This document shows positions 33,851 through 45,299 of a DNA stretch of 64,000 nt, in pieces. This stretch comes from Anthonomus grandis grandis (Eukaryota; Arthropoda; Insecta; Coleoptera; Curculionidae), in assembly GCF_022605725.1 (NCBI RefSeq), contig NC_065558.1:8246001-8310000 (forward strand). The letters run 5' to 3'. Position numbers and translations under genes: made by a program. Numbering within the stretch: the stretch's first letter is position 1; each line of letters opens with the position of its first letter. The notes beneath the pieces were generated by a model. The model was not told where the DNA came from. It worked only from the letters and a program-made list of their open reading frames with translations, and ran no database searches.

Positions 33851-34739
33851 TGTTCGAGGAGTTTACGTTATAACTGACGTTATAGTTGACGTATAAATAT
33901 AAAAATTTACATATAAATCATAGAAATATACTATATCTTCTAGACCTAGAAAAAAGATTTTTTATATTTTCCAAGCATCAGTAAGTATTTTATATAATTT
34001 CCAGTTTTTTTTTCCGGATATCCGATAGACAAATTTTTCTACATGGAAAATTCAGGTCATTTTAAATTTTATATTTCTTATTTTTTAGAAAATTCACCAA
34101 ACGCACGTAAAAAATTATTTAAGATATAAAAACAATATGACGTAAAAACAATACAATATTAATAAAACGTTGTCAGATTCAGGAATTTACACTTAAGAAT
34201 GCCGGAATATTTCCCCCGATTTTACCCATATCTTTTACCCTTAAACTAAATCTCTTTGACAAGCAGAGTATACCTTAAAAAGCATTTTTCATACCAAAAG
34301 CCACACACTATAAAAGCACCAAGCGAAGCCTTTAGGATTTGTAGTCATTTAAAAGCGTACATCTATTTTTAAATTACCCGCCTCAAAAGAAATTCAAATT
34401 TGGCGCCAAAGATGAGATTTCTTGTCGTTTCATAAGGTTGTACAGGATTGCCATGTTGCATTTTCTAAAGATTCTAGAAGGAATTTAAAAACGTGTTTTT
34501 TTTTTGTTGTAAATGTCAAAAAGAGGCGATGGTTATATTTTTTGAGAGAAAATTGGGAAGATACTTTATTGACACAAAGTCATTTGTCATATCTTTATGA
34601 CACAGTTGCCAGGTCAAGTAGGTTATAACATGTTATATAGAAACTATGATGATTATATGTATAGACACTATCGAACGAATATACTAAGAAAACATGTGAA
34701 ATTGAAACATAAGAATTGATTCTAGATTTATTGCAACTA
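33851..34739. other. charlatan intron DNA, nothing recognised
   Basis: AT-rich DNA with no clear repeat. An ORF at 34422-34628 has no recognisable domain. A TTTGGCGCCAAA palindrome lies at 34399-34410. Confidence 0.35.
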
Positions 34740-35285
34740 AATCTTTAATTTGTTGTTCATTTGATACAATGTGTCCTCGTGACTACACTGTATAATTGGT
34801 GTAGTTTAAATGGTTTAGGGGTGAATATTGCAAAAGCTAAGTGTATTTCGAAGATAGATCTAAACATAAAGATAAATGATAATAATATAAAAAGAGTATC
34901 CAAAGTCAAGTATTTGGTTATTTGTATAGATCAGTACTATGTACTGGAAGTAATTAAAATATTTGCATTTAAAATGTATTGTATTTCTGAGTTCTTGGAC
35001 CAAAAAAATTAAAAAAATAGAGCAATGCGAGACACTAGGAAAATCAAGATTGACGCCTATAAAAAAAAATACTACAATGGTTGCCAATTAAAGAGCATTC
35101 AAAGTCTCATACCAAGTCGATATTCACCAACATAATACACGTAACAAAATTGATTTTATTTGACACAAGTTACCCAAGAAAGTGCTCAAAATTTTTCGTC
35201 TTTTTTTATGGATTAAGAAAATATAATATGCTGCTGACACATATTAAAGAAGAAAACCAAAATGTTCTAATTCCTTCAAAATGAC
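34740..35285 (+). mobile_element. Degenerate LINE reverse transcriptase fragment
   Basis: The frame at 34761-35012 reads LYNWCSLNGLGVNIAKAKC, then NIKINDNNIKRVSKVKYL and a CID. These match the stretch just after the FADD box in jockey/CR1-type LINE reverse transcriptases (W..NGL.lN..K, then I...VKYLG..ID). Downstream frames give a KIDAYKKKYYNGCQLKS-like piece with stops. The fragment is short, with neither the catalytic box nor an end. Confidence 0.6.
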
Positions 35286-35394
35286 TCCAAAGAACCATTT
35301 GTTGACAACACTTGATGGTTTGTTTTGTTCATCTTTTTTGGATCTTCCTAATTTTAGGGAAAATGTCTTTTTTTATATACTGTACAGGGTGTCC

Positions 35395-35636
35395 TAAATT
35401 CGAGGTTGACCATTGGGATCTTGGAAACCGTAAGAGTTACGGGGTCAGTTGCGCAATTTGGAGCTTAATAAAATGACGTTTATTTGTCTTTTATTAGTAT
35501 CCGGAATTTTAACATTTTTTGAACATTGTCATTTTATTAAGCTCCAAATTGCGCAACTTTGCCTCCATTTAACTGACCCCATAACTCTTACGGTTTCCAA
35601 GATCCCAATGGTCACCCTCGAATCTGGGACACCCTG
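35395..35636. mobile_element. Near-palindromic MITE of 242 bp
   Basis: CAGGGTGTCCTAAATTCGAGG at the left end and CCTCGAATCTGGGACACCCTG at the right. The arms continue inward for about 100 bp (CCATTGGGATCTTGGAAACC, GTAAGAGTTA, GTCAGTT, GCGCAATTTGGAGCTTAAT and complements), with a spacer near 35478-35528. It would fold into one long hairpin. It is non-coding; ORF 35449-35655 is an artefact. Confidence 0.88.
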
Positions 35637-35813
35637 CACATACATATATTTTTAATTGGGAAATTATATTAGTTTTTTGACTAAAAAAATCTGTCTCACG
35701 GCCACTCAATCACCCTCTCTCTAATATTTTTAAGTCGAAACTGGCACTGAGATTCCCGTTTTTTACACAACCTGTGCACCATTACCAATTTGTCATTTTT
35801 ATACAGGGTGTGC

Positions 35814-36557
35814 CAACAAGGTGTACGGCTAAGATAGCGCTATAAAATTCGGGAGATTTTTCAAACAGCCACGTCAATTTTGTTGGAAAAGGCTAATGAC
35901 TCATTCTCAAAAAGGGTAAACGCTTGCGTAAAAAATTTAGGAGGTCATATTAAATACAATTTATAATAATTGTAATTGATCTTTAAGTTTTAAAATTAGT
36001 GTAATGATGTACATTTATGCAAAAATTCTTAAGTAATTATCTAAAAATATACAGGGACATTAAAACATTTGAAAAATTTGAGATATTGCGTATTTAATTT
36101 CAGCAAGTTTGAAAGTTCTTTAGAACACCCTGTATCAAAAAATTACAAATTATTATAGTCAGTCTAGAGGAGGTACCCTAGACTAACTGTGGTACAAGTT
36201 TGATAGGCGCAGAATAAATTTTAAGTTAATTATGATTTTTTAAACGAACCCTCTAAAAGGCAAAAAATCACATAAAAAAATTAATTACGTTGCAACGCCG
36301 CACGGAAATTTTAAAAACGTTATACCAAAATAAAGTACTCTTTTTGCCTCACATTTTAGTACCATAATATACAGGGCGTACCATTTAAAAAAAAATCATC
36401 ATTTTATAGTAACTTTTTTGTGACACATTCAGTATACATAAAAATATTTTTAGTTCATAGGTTTTTGTCAACCCTACAACTTTGCTGTAGCTAACTTTTT
36501 GCTCTACCTCCTATAGTTAAGGCGTTACCTTAGCCGTACACCTTGTTGGCACACCCT
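35814..36557. mobile_element. MITE of about 744 bp (CAGGGTGTGCCAACAAGG family)
   Basis: Inverted ends CAGGGTGTGCCAACAAGGTG at 35814 and CACCTTGTTGGCACACCCT ending at 36557, matching for about 30 bp (through ACGGCTAAG). The interior is non-coding. Two smaller pieces with CAGGG ends (near 36052-36135 and 36370) suggest nested insertions. It lies about 130 bp from the donor of chn exon 36687-37146. Confidence 0.82.
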
Positions 36558-36686
36558 ATATATGGAGCTGACTCTGATTAAATACTAATGACTATGACTA
36601 CAAATCCCTAAAGGCCTCTTTAAAAACGATACTATACAATAACAAAGACATAAATTAGTACGGTTAGTAAGCCCGGGTTAGTATAC

Positions 36687-37146
36687 CTGAATGACATGCT
36701 TCCAGTTAGAGACCTGATTACAATGACCGCAACGGAAAGGGGGGACGTTGGCGTTAGTACTACCGGACGAGCCCCCTCCGCCCCTCGACGCCGCGGTTGT
36801 AGCTGTTGATGAGCCGTTTTGGTTATTTACACTTGCCTCGTCATCATCATCATCATCTCTATCATGATCATCATGAGGACTACTCGTACCCCGTAAACTT
36901 AAATCCTGATGCGTGGCGAACAGCGAGGCGAGCGCGCTACTCGCACCGCCCGAGCCCGTGCTAGTGACCAGAGCGAGTGGTGAGGCGGCAGTACCGAGGG
37001 CGGCCGCTTGGTGGGCCTGCGCCGCCGCCACCGCCTGCTGGAACAGTTGCTCCTGGTGCTGCTGGTCGAGCAGCAGGTCCGTCGGTGACGGTTGTTGCTC
37101 GTAGTGACCTCTCACGTGTTGAAGCAGGATGTCTCTGGATGCGTCT
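36687..37146 (-). CDS. chn: Charlatan-like zinc-finger protein, exon C
   Basis: An internal exon of 460 bases. Its first base completes an Arg codon from the upstream exon. It then reads DASRDILLQHVRGHY, supplying the histidines of a finger whose cysteines (FKCKKC) are in exon 47717-48648. The middle is Gln/Ala-rich with a Ser/Gly/Thr-rich part and a run of Asp (DRDDDDDDE) encoded by a TCATCA-type microsatellite. It ends PPFRCGHCNQVSNWKHVIQ, the first half of a finger finished in exon 14351-16522. The SNWKHVIQ-RHCRLKH segment is what I recognise as charlatan. Donor GTATAC (36686-36681) and acceptor TTGCAG (37147-37148). The base composition is far more GC-rich than its surroundings. Confidence 0.88.
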
Positions 37147-37161
37147 CTGCAATGTTGAATT

Positions 37162-37542
37162 CAAATAATAGTAAACATTCAGAGATTAGAGGGACACAAA
37201 GTCAATGGTCTCAAAAGATTTTTTTTTTTTTTTTGAAAACAGAAAGCAACCCTAGTATAAAAACAACAATGCATAGACACAAATTACAATATAGAGATTT
37301 GACTTACCGGTAAAGCTATTGGATTAACACCACAACTTTTTATACTAGGGTTGCTTTCTGTTTTCTTTTAGATCTGACGATGCCTTAGGGCAAAACACGT
37401 GTAATCATTTAAAAAAAAAAAAAAAAATAATAAACATCTTTTAAGACCATTGACTTTATGTCCCTCTAATCTCTGAATTTTTATTATCAAGAGGTCTCTT
37501 TGAGAAAAATGGACTACTTTTTTGAATTTCAAATAATAGTAA
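37162..37542. mobile_element. Foldback insertion beside the exon C splice acceptor
   Basis: Flanked by direct copies of CAAATAATAGTAA (37162-37174 and 37530-37542, similarity starting a few bases earlier). Inside are two nested inverted-repeat pairs: TTCAGAGATTAGAGGGAC (37178) with its complement ending at 37477, and AAAACAGAAAGCAACCCTAG (37236) with its complement at 37338-37365. CTGACGATGCC-TTAG-GGCAAAAC at 37374-37395 resembles the hammerhead ribozyme core found in Penelope-like elements. The variable-length long target duplication also suits that group. It is non-coding, and the class is inferred. Confidence 0.6.
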
Positions 37543-37849
37543 TAATCCAAGCTATGAACGAGAGAGAAACTTAGAAATATCTGGGATTTTAACAAGCAAA
37601 ACGAACAAAACAAAACGAGGAGTAAAAAATGAATACCTCCAACGAGTAAAGCTTTACTGAGAATCACATGCGTGAAGCTTGTATGGTGAAAATCGGAATC
37701 GTATGTCGGCCATCTTGCTTGGCAAAATTGACAGGGAGCTGACAGACAGTAATGACATTGACCATTTGAGTTTGTTTTTTATTTCAATGAATGCTGAAAT
37801 CAAACTATATGTATGTGTTTAATTTATAAAGAGATCACTGAAGCTTGAA

Positions 37850-38560
37850 GTTTTTTCAGGCTTCCAGGGTATTTTTTCTAAGATTTTATTCTAAGCATTT
37901 AATCTATCGTGAATTTTTATGTTTCACATTTTTCTTGTGAATCTGTACGTTTTTCAGGCATTTAAAATAATTTTTCATTTAATTCCAGGCATTCGAAATG
38001 CCATGAAAGTTTTTCGGGAATAAATTTTCATATTTTCCAAGAACTTCTACAATTGTTTCCTCCAGGCACTTGAAGTAGTTTTCATGCTTTCCAGGATTTA
38101 AAAATTATTTCATTCAGTTTTTAAGCATTTGTACCAGGAATTATTATTTTTCCTTTTCAAGCACTTTAATAATTTTTCTTTATTACTCCAGGCATGTGAT
38201 CAATTTTTGTTTGACATCTTTGAGGTAATTTTTTGTCTTCCAGGTATTGGAAGTCCTATTTCAAACCTTTCAAACATTTAATGTAATTGTCCAGTTTATT
38301 TCAGACGTTTCAAATTATTTTTTTTGCCCTTCAAAGACTTGAAAGAATAATGTTTTATATCCTCCAGCCATCAGGAAGAATTTTTTTAAATAAATTTGAG
38401 GCTATTCCAACAGTTTTTTGCTTTGTTTCATGTATTTTTGCAGGCATTGAAAATCAATTTTTTATTCCAAATTTTCCTCTGTTTTTCATTTGGTCAATTT
38501 TTATGTTTGACCTATGCGACATAATTTTTTATGTCTTCCAAAGATTGGAAGTTCTTCAAC
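37850..38560. repeat. Duplicate of the 31955-32460 segment
   Basis: Shares an ordered series of blocks with 31955-32460: TTTTTTCAGGCTTC, AGATTTTATTCTAAGCATTTAAT, CATCAGGAAGAATTTTT, GCAGGCATTGAAAATC and ATAATTTTTTATGTCTTCCA. The two lie in the same orientation, one on each side of chn exon C. ORF 38287-38799 overlaps this low-complexity sequence and is not supported. Confidence 0.7.
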
Positions 38561-40599
38561 AGGAAGGCACAAACATCAGGATCTTTCTAATAAGTAACAA
38601 ATCGTATATTGATCTCTCCAAAGGTCACAGTAATAATTATAATGATTTGTACAAGACTGTCAATGATCACATATTGATTATGGCGAGGTCATACAGTTAT
38701 AAACAGAGATCGATCAATTTTTGTAGGTTACGTATTGCCCTTATTAAAAGTAGTAACAAATTAACAGCATTGATGCACATATATTCGGAATTTCTTTGAA
38801 AAAAAGCTGGTAAATGAGATATGCTAAGATGGTCCCTGCTCTGTCCCTCGTGACAACTGACAACCCTCAGGATAAAAATTATGATTTTCCTGGAAAGTTG
38901 TTTGGAATTTCTTTACATTACAAGTACAACCTGAAGTACAAGGAAGGCATAGTCAGAAAACTCAGCTTAAAAAATGAGGCCTACAGAATTCTCGATGATG
39001 CAGCGAATCCTTGAAATGAGTCGCTGAAATCCTTACAAAAGAAGTTAAGATATTGGAAGTTTCATTATAGGAGCTGTTAAACCTAACACAAGTTTCTTTG
39101 GCAGATATGCTTAAGTACATTCAACTGCCTGAAAAAACTAAGAGCTTTTGTCCACATAGCTGAGTTGAGGCTGATGTTAGGTTTATCCTATAGATGCTCT
39201 CTAAATATACTGAACTCCTTGAAATAAATAAAAAATTACTTCCAGGCAGTTGAGTTAAATCCATACACCTCCTCATCAAGAATCAGAACATTTTGATCAT
39301 AAAGTGCTTCGATACAGGCTGATTAACAAAGTTTTTACTACAGAAACTTCTGTACTTAAACCAATCAATAATGTCTGGAAAATCTATCAATATCTTGACA
39401 CCTGGTTATCAAATCCAGATCATTCTTGAACCTTAAGATCTGTTTCAACTATGATCGAAGGAATCATTGAAATCCTTTTTGTAGAAGTTAAGTTATTAGA
39501 AGTTTTATTATAAGAGCTCCTGTATGTAAAACAACCATCTTTGGTGAGTCTAATTATGTATGTTCACTCAACTGCCTGGAAGAATCTTTTACCTTCCTCA
39601 GACAAACCGTGTGGACTATTTTGGTTTTTGCGACAAACGGCTGCAGCCAAACCGTATGGATATCGAGAATCGTTTTTATATGAGAAATATTTAATGAACT
39701 CTATACTTAACCAATATAAATTAGTATAAATAGAGTGGTAGTACTAGTAGATCAAATATTTGTGTGCTAAAATATGGGATGCTCTGGTACCTAAAAGTTG
39801 TGTGGACTCTGATCAATTCGTTCTTGAGTGAAGATTGGAAACATTGAAACTTTGACGTTGTTTATGCGCTAAAACTCTCTCGCCTAACCGATCATATTAA
39901 TATTAGAAGATCATTATCACATTTTGCTAGTTGCATAAGTTAAGGTCGCGTCGTGGAATTATGTAATTCTTGTTAAAATTAACAGACTGGTGATCTTTTT
40001 TGGGGGAAATGTCTTTAGGTTGTAACAAAAAAAGATGCCAACTAATTGTGTTTTATTTCCACAACAGGCCCCTTAATCTTCTCCAATAGTAAAATTCACT
40101 TTACAGTTAAAAAAAATGCTTTTAGTAAGACATGATGTAGTTATGTATATACGTCATTCCTGGTAAATGTTCATGTAGTACGTCGAATAAACGTTAAAAC
40201 ACCAACTCGATCAAAGAAATTAAAAGAAAATTGAAGTGCCAAAGATCACGTGTGCTCCCACCAACTAATTAAATGCAATTTTCTTAATTAGTGACAGTGG
40301 TGCGCGTTTTCTTCTACAAAAACTTTTAACTAACAACATGTTCATGGCTATAATTGCCAGGAAAAAAATCTTGTTTCTTTTAATCTTTCGGGTTCACAGT
40401 GCAAATCGTTCGACAGAAAAAAGATATTTAAACGTGTATAAATAATTCGGTCGGGTTTTTTTAATTGACGGGTAATTTTGTTCGGAATTATACTGTCGTT
40501 ATAAGAAGTAAAAATTATCAAATCTTAATGGGGAAAATGTAGGACTAAAGTCAGGATTTGCGATGAATATTTTACATTTAAAAGTCGATTTTCTGTTAC
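38561..40599. other. charlatan intron DNA with inverted copies of the 45-47 kb repeat
   Basis: 38990-39560 contains reverse-oriented units of the array at 45.3-47.6 kb (GAAGTTAAGATATTGGAAGTTT, AACTATGATCGAAGGAATC, TATAAGAGCTCCTG). CAACTGCCTG motifs flank them (39120, 39243, 39556). The rest shows no gene. An ORF at 38814-39014 is unrecognised. Confidence 0.45.
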
Positions 40600-42250
40600 A
40601 CTATTACAGTTTCAAGAAAATATATAGAGAGGATTTTGGTAGAAAACATTCCTATCTACACTTTTGATTACTACAAGTTTTATTATAAGATTAGAAGATT
40701 TCTAATTATCGACATTTTAAAAATTCAAATTTGATTTTTTCAGAAACCATTATAATTATGAGAGAAATTTTAGATCCACTTTTGGTAGAAAATCTCCCGT
40801 TCTCTAAGTTTTGTTATTACATGTTTTTTTTATAGGAATAATGGTTTCTGAGTTATAGACATTTTAATGTTTTTAATTTAATTTTTTTAAAAACTGTTAT
40901 AGTTCTGAGGAAACTATAGTAACATTTTTGATAGAAAATTTTTCACACTATAATTTAGGTTATTACCGTTTTTTCATTAAGTAGTGAGTTCTGAGTTATA
41001 GACATTTTATTGTTTCAAACACGAATTTCTCAAAAAGTGTTATAGTTATGAGAAAAATTGTAAAAACACTTTTGATAGAAAATTGTTTGCTTAACAATTT
41101 TGATTATTATAGTTTTTACATAATATTTGTGGTTTCTGAGTTACAAACATTTTAATTATTGAAATTCAGATTTCTCAGAAACAGTTATAGTTATGAGAAA
41201 AATTATAGGAACATTTTTCATAGAAAATTTTTCATTCTATAATTTTTGTTATAAGATTAGTGGTTTCTGAGTAACAAACATTTTAATTCTTCAAATTCAG
41301 ATTTCTTAAAAACAGTTACAGTTATGAGAAAAATTATAAAAACATTTTCGATAGAAAATTATTTGTTCTACAGTTTTGGTTATCACAGTTTTTTTATAAG
41401 AATAATGGTTTCTGAGTTACAAACACTTTAATTCTTCAAATTCAAATTTCTCAAGAATAGTTACAGTTATCAGAAAAATTATAAAAACATTTTTGATAGA
41501 AAATTTCTTACTTAATAATTTTAGTTATTATAGTTTTTACATAATTTTAGTGGTTTCTGAGTTACAAGCATTTTAATTCTTCAAATTCAAATTTCTCAAA
41601 AACAGTTATAGTTATGAAAAAAATTATAAAAACATCTTTGGTAGAAAATTTCTCATTCTACAATTTTTGTTATTACAGTTTTGTTATAAGATTAGTGGTT
41701 TCTGAATTACAAGCATTTTAATTCTTTATATTCAAATTTCTCAAGAATAGTTACAGTTATGAGAAAAATTATAAGAACATTTTTGATAGAAAATTATTCA
41801 TTCTGCAATTTTTCTTATTACAGTTTTGTTATAAGATTGGTGGTTTCTGAGTTACAAACACTTTAATTTTTCAAATTCAAATTTCTCAAAAATAGTAACA
41901 GTTATGAGAAAAATTATAGGAACATTTTTGATAGAAAATTTCTTACTCAATAATTTTAGGTATTATAATTTTTACATAATGTTAGTAGTTTCTGAGTTAC
42001 AAGCATTTTAATTCTTCAAACTCAAATTTCTCAAGAACTATTATAGTTATGAGAAAAATTAAAAGAACATTTTTGATAAAAAATATTTCTCTCTGCAATT
42101 TTGGTTATTACAGTTTTTTTATAAGTTCAGTGATTTTTGAGTAATTGACTTTTTAATTCTTCGAATTCAAATTTATCAAAAAATTATATCCTTATGAAAA
42201 AGTTGTAGAAACATTTTTGATAAGAAATCTTCCGATGTACAATTTTTCCA
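40600..42250. repeat. Tandem array, period about 147 bp
   Basis: About eleven diverged units with the blocks TTTCTGAGTTACAAACATTTTAATTC, TTCAAATTCAAATTTCTC, AACAGTTATAGTTATGAGAAAAATT, AAAAACATTTTTGATAGAAAATT and TTATTACAGTTTTTTTATAAG. Successive ACAGTTATAG blocks fall near 41181, 41312, 41457, 41602 and 41747. No ORF and no transposon ends. Confidence 0.9.
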
Positions 42251-43384
42251 CAAAATGAATAAATTTATAAAACCATATATAACTACCATTGAAACTACCA
42301 TACATATGTACAAAAAAATGATCGCTAAACTGAAATAGGAAAACTTTGATCCATTATAGCCAAAAAACCAATATGCTCAAACGTCTAAAATTATTTCTAG
42401 GACCGTTTCAAAAGTATCGATAATCCTTTAAAACTCTTACAAGCCAATCCCCAGATATCTATCAACAACAAACACAAGATAAGACTTCAATGTATATAAT
42501 TTTTCGAGAGAAAAAAACCCGAATTCAAAGATTAAAATGTTACCGCTGCAATAGATCAAATTCTGTTGTAGCTTTTATGTTCTATGCACGTACCATATAA
42601 AATAAACGTGTCGCGTATATATCGGTGCTTTTTTTCCAATTTCCCTTATCGCCGCAGTAACAAAAAGTACTTTAAAATTTACGTCTTCTTATCGACAAAA
42701 GAACAATATACTTAATAATTTTAATTGCGAAATGCGCCATTACCCACCACGACTTATATATTTTTTTTCCTGCAAATTGCAATTTCTTATCGGACATATT
42801 ATACACATATGCACATGTGTGCGAAAATGTGGCCGCCCCGTTTAAAATCAACGCTTTTTCATTCTTGATAACACTATATTTTTTTTCATTTTCACGGTAA
42901 TTTTTAGGTAAGTAGTAGTACGCGACGAGTCTTTCGTTCAAGGTTTCCCCGTATTGTATAACGTTTAATTAACTTGCTTGTTGCTTGAACCCGACTCGTT
43001 ATTATTGTCGTACTTGGTATTTTTCTCACACACTGAAATATAGATTCACGTGGCAAGAATTCGTCCAGTCGTCTTTTCCAGACCAAATTCAATCCAGCAT
43101 TTTATTTATGCATAAGTAGAGAGTAATTTCCAATCTATTTTAGATGCGAGAAAAATTATAGATATGAAAAAAAACCGTTAACTCTACATTTTTAATAAAC
43201 TCGACAATGAACATTTATCAATATTCGCAAGACCTCTATTACATACGATAGACAATTCCTTTGATGTTGCCGACACTCGGCAACAAACATTTGTCGATAT
43301 TCAAGTAGGTGTGTTATAATGCAAATCCCATGGAGCTTTATTACACAAAAATCGAAAAAGCAGTCTACTTAATCGCTACTTAAA
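42251..43384. other. Unique intron sequence
   Basis: The part at 42600-43130 is not repetitive and is somewhat less AT-rich than the surrounding arrays. Minus-strand ORFs of 62 and 89 codons there have no recognisable motif. It could hold a conserved regulatory element, but I see nothing specific. Confidence 0.35.
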
Positions 43385-45170
43385 TTTTTTGGTACATTTC
43401 TGGGTAATTTTTAGGCATTTAAGATGAATTTGTAGTGAAATTTTTATATTTATATATATTAATATTTTTTTTTTATATTTACATGATCTCTCTCAAATAA
43501 AAAACATGCTTTGTCAGTTTATGGCCTCTTTCTCTATGTGTATTAAAAATCATAATATATTCATGCTTTATAAATTCGTTAATTCATAGTCATTTTCCTT
43601 GAATTAATGCCCAACAGCCTGGAATAGAAAAATTATGAATTTATTATTAACTGCTTATAATAAATTCGTGAATTTATGATCAGTTTTTCTAAATGCTAAA
43701 ATTAAAACTCTATGATCAATTGTTTGAACTAAAAACTCAAAATCTGCTCTATATGCTTAAATTATGAAATTATGCTCAACTGCCTGGACGAAGATATTTA
43801 TTCCTTTATGATCAACTGTTTGGGATGAAAAATAAGAAATCTATAATCAACTCTTTGGAATAAAAAAATCATGAATCCTTAGCGATCTCCTCTAAATGCT
43901 TAAATCTCCAATTTATAATCAACTTCCTGAGAAGGAATAGAATAATTATAAATCTATGATTAACTGCTTGGAATAAATTCACGAATGCGTGGTTATTTTT
44001 TTCTAGACCAATCAAAAATTCTGAATAAGCAGATTTGCCAAAGAAGATTGATTGTTTCAAGTAGAGGGGCTTCTATAATATAAAATGAATGGAATTATGT
44101 AAAAAATTTATTGGATGTCTTGATATAAACATTAAATACTAGTAAAACTTTATTGCAAGCTTATGAGCCACCATTTTATAATAAAATAACTAAATCGAAT
44201 AGACAAATTCTACGGGCAGCTTTTTGGCGCCCAACACATTTCATAATAAAATTGCCAAATTTTGACATGAAAAACGATTTAAAAGTCGTTGAATATTATT
44301 TACCATAAATGTAAACTATAAAAGTAAATCGAAAGCGCCCGTTAAAGAAACATAAATGTCAATGCAGATTTAAAATTGACGTGGAATCAATAATTACAAC
44401 ATTTTAGCTATTTGAAATCAGGATATTTAGTTGCAAATAAGAGACACATTATTTTATTTCTTCCAGGCGCTCTAGTGACAAAAATATCAATATTTTAATT
44501 TTTAGTATATAAATTTTAGTAATTTTTTTAAAAAGTGCTAAAAAAGCCATTGAAGTATCCCAGAAATCAAAAATTATAACAATTATCTTGTTTTTTCCAG
44601 GCACTCTAGTGAGAAAAATGTCAATATAAATTATCAATATATTCTTTGGTATATTTCTGGGTAATTTTTAGGCATTTACGATGAATTTGTAGTAAAATTT
44701 GACATATTTGATTTTACCAACATTCGATAACGAACATTTGTCACAATTCTCTCTAACACTAAATGCGCTGTCAATTCCTTTGATGTACATATCTGTACGT
44801 ATATTTTTTGATATTTACATGATCTCTCTCAAATTAAAAACATGGTTTAATGGAATTATGTTAAAAAAAATTGTTGAATATTCTGATATAAACATTAAAT
44901 ACTAGTGAAGCTTTATTGAAAGCTTATGAGTTACCATTTTATAATAAAATAACTCCATCGATTATACAAATTTTACGGGCAGCTTTTTGGCGCCCAACAC
45001 ATTTCAGAATAAAATTGTCAAACTTCTCAACAATAAATTTTGATATGAAAAACGATTTAAAAGTCGTCGAATGTTATTTACCATAAATGTAAACTCTAAA
45101 AGTAAATACAAAGCGCTTATTAAACGAAGATAAATGTCAATGTCAGATGTAAAATTGACGTCTCGTATAT
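43385..45170. repeat. Direct segmental duplication, copies about 0.8-1.3 kb apart
   Basis: GGTATATTTCTGGGTAATTTTTAGGCATTTA occurs near 43391 and 44649. A block of about 150 bp beginning TGGAATTATGTTAAAAAA and ending ACGGGCAGCTTTTTGGCGCCCAACACATTTC occurs at 44090-44243 and 44850-45006. Both then continue with AAAACGATTTAAAAGTCGT. Between them lie copies of CATGATCTCTCTCAAAT and TTCCAGGC-CTCTAGTGA. No coding sequence. Confidence 0.75.
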
Positions 45171-45299
45171 AATAGACAGTTTTTGATAGAACAAGAAGGT
45201 TGTGCGTTAACCGTAACACATACACTATTATTAATTGATTATATTGAGATGATTGATTGTGTTGAGTACAGGAGCTCTTGTAGTAAAAAAGACCCAAAT

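Noticed and set aside
38287..38799. 170-codon ORF
   Set aside because: Its first half lies in the duplicated low-complexity segment and the second half matches nothing I recognise; no splice or start context.
42672..43092. Minus-strand ORFs of 89 and 62 codons
   Set aside because: No domain and no second exon with fitting phase; treated as chance frames in unique DNA.
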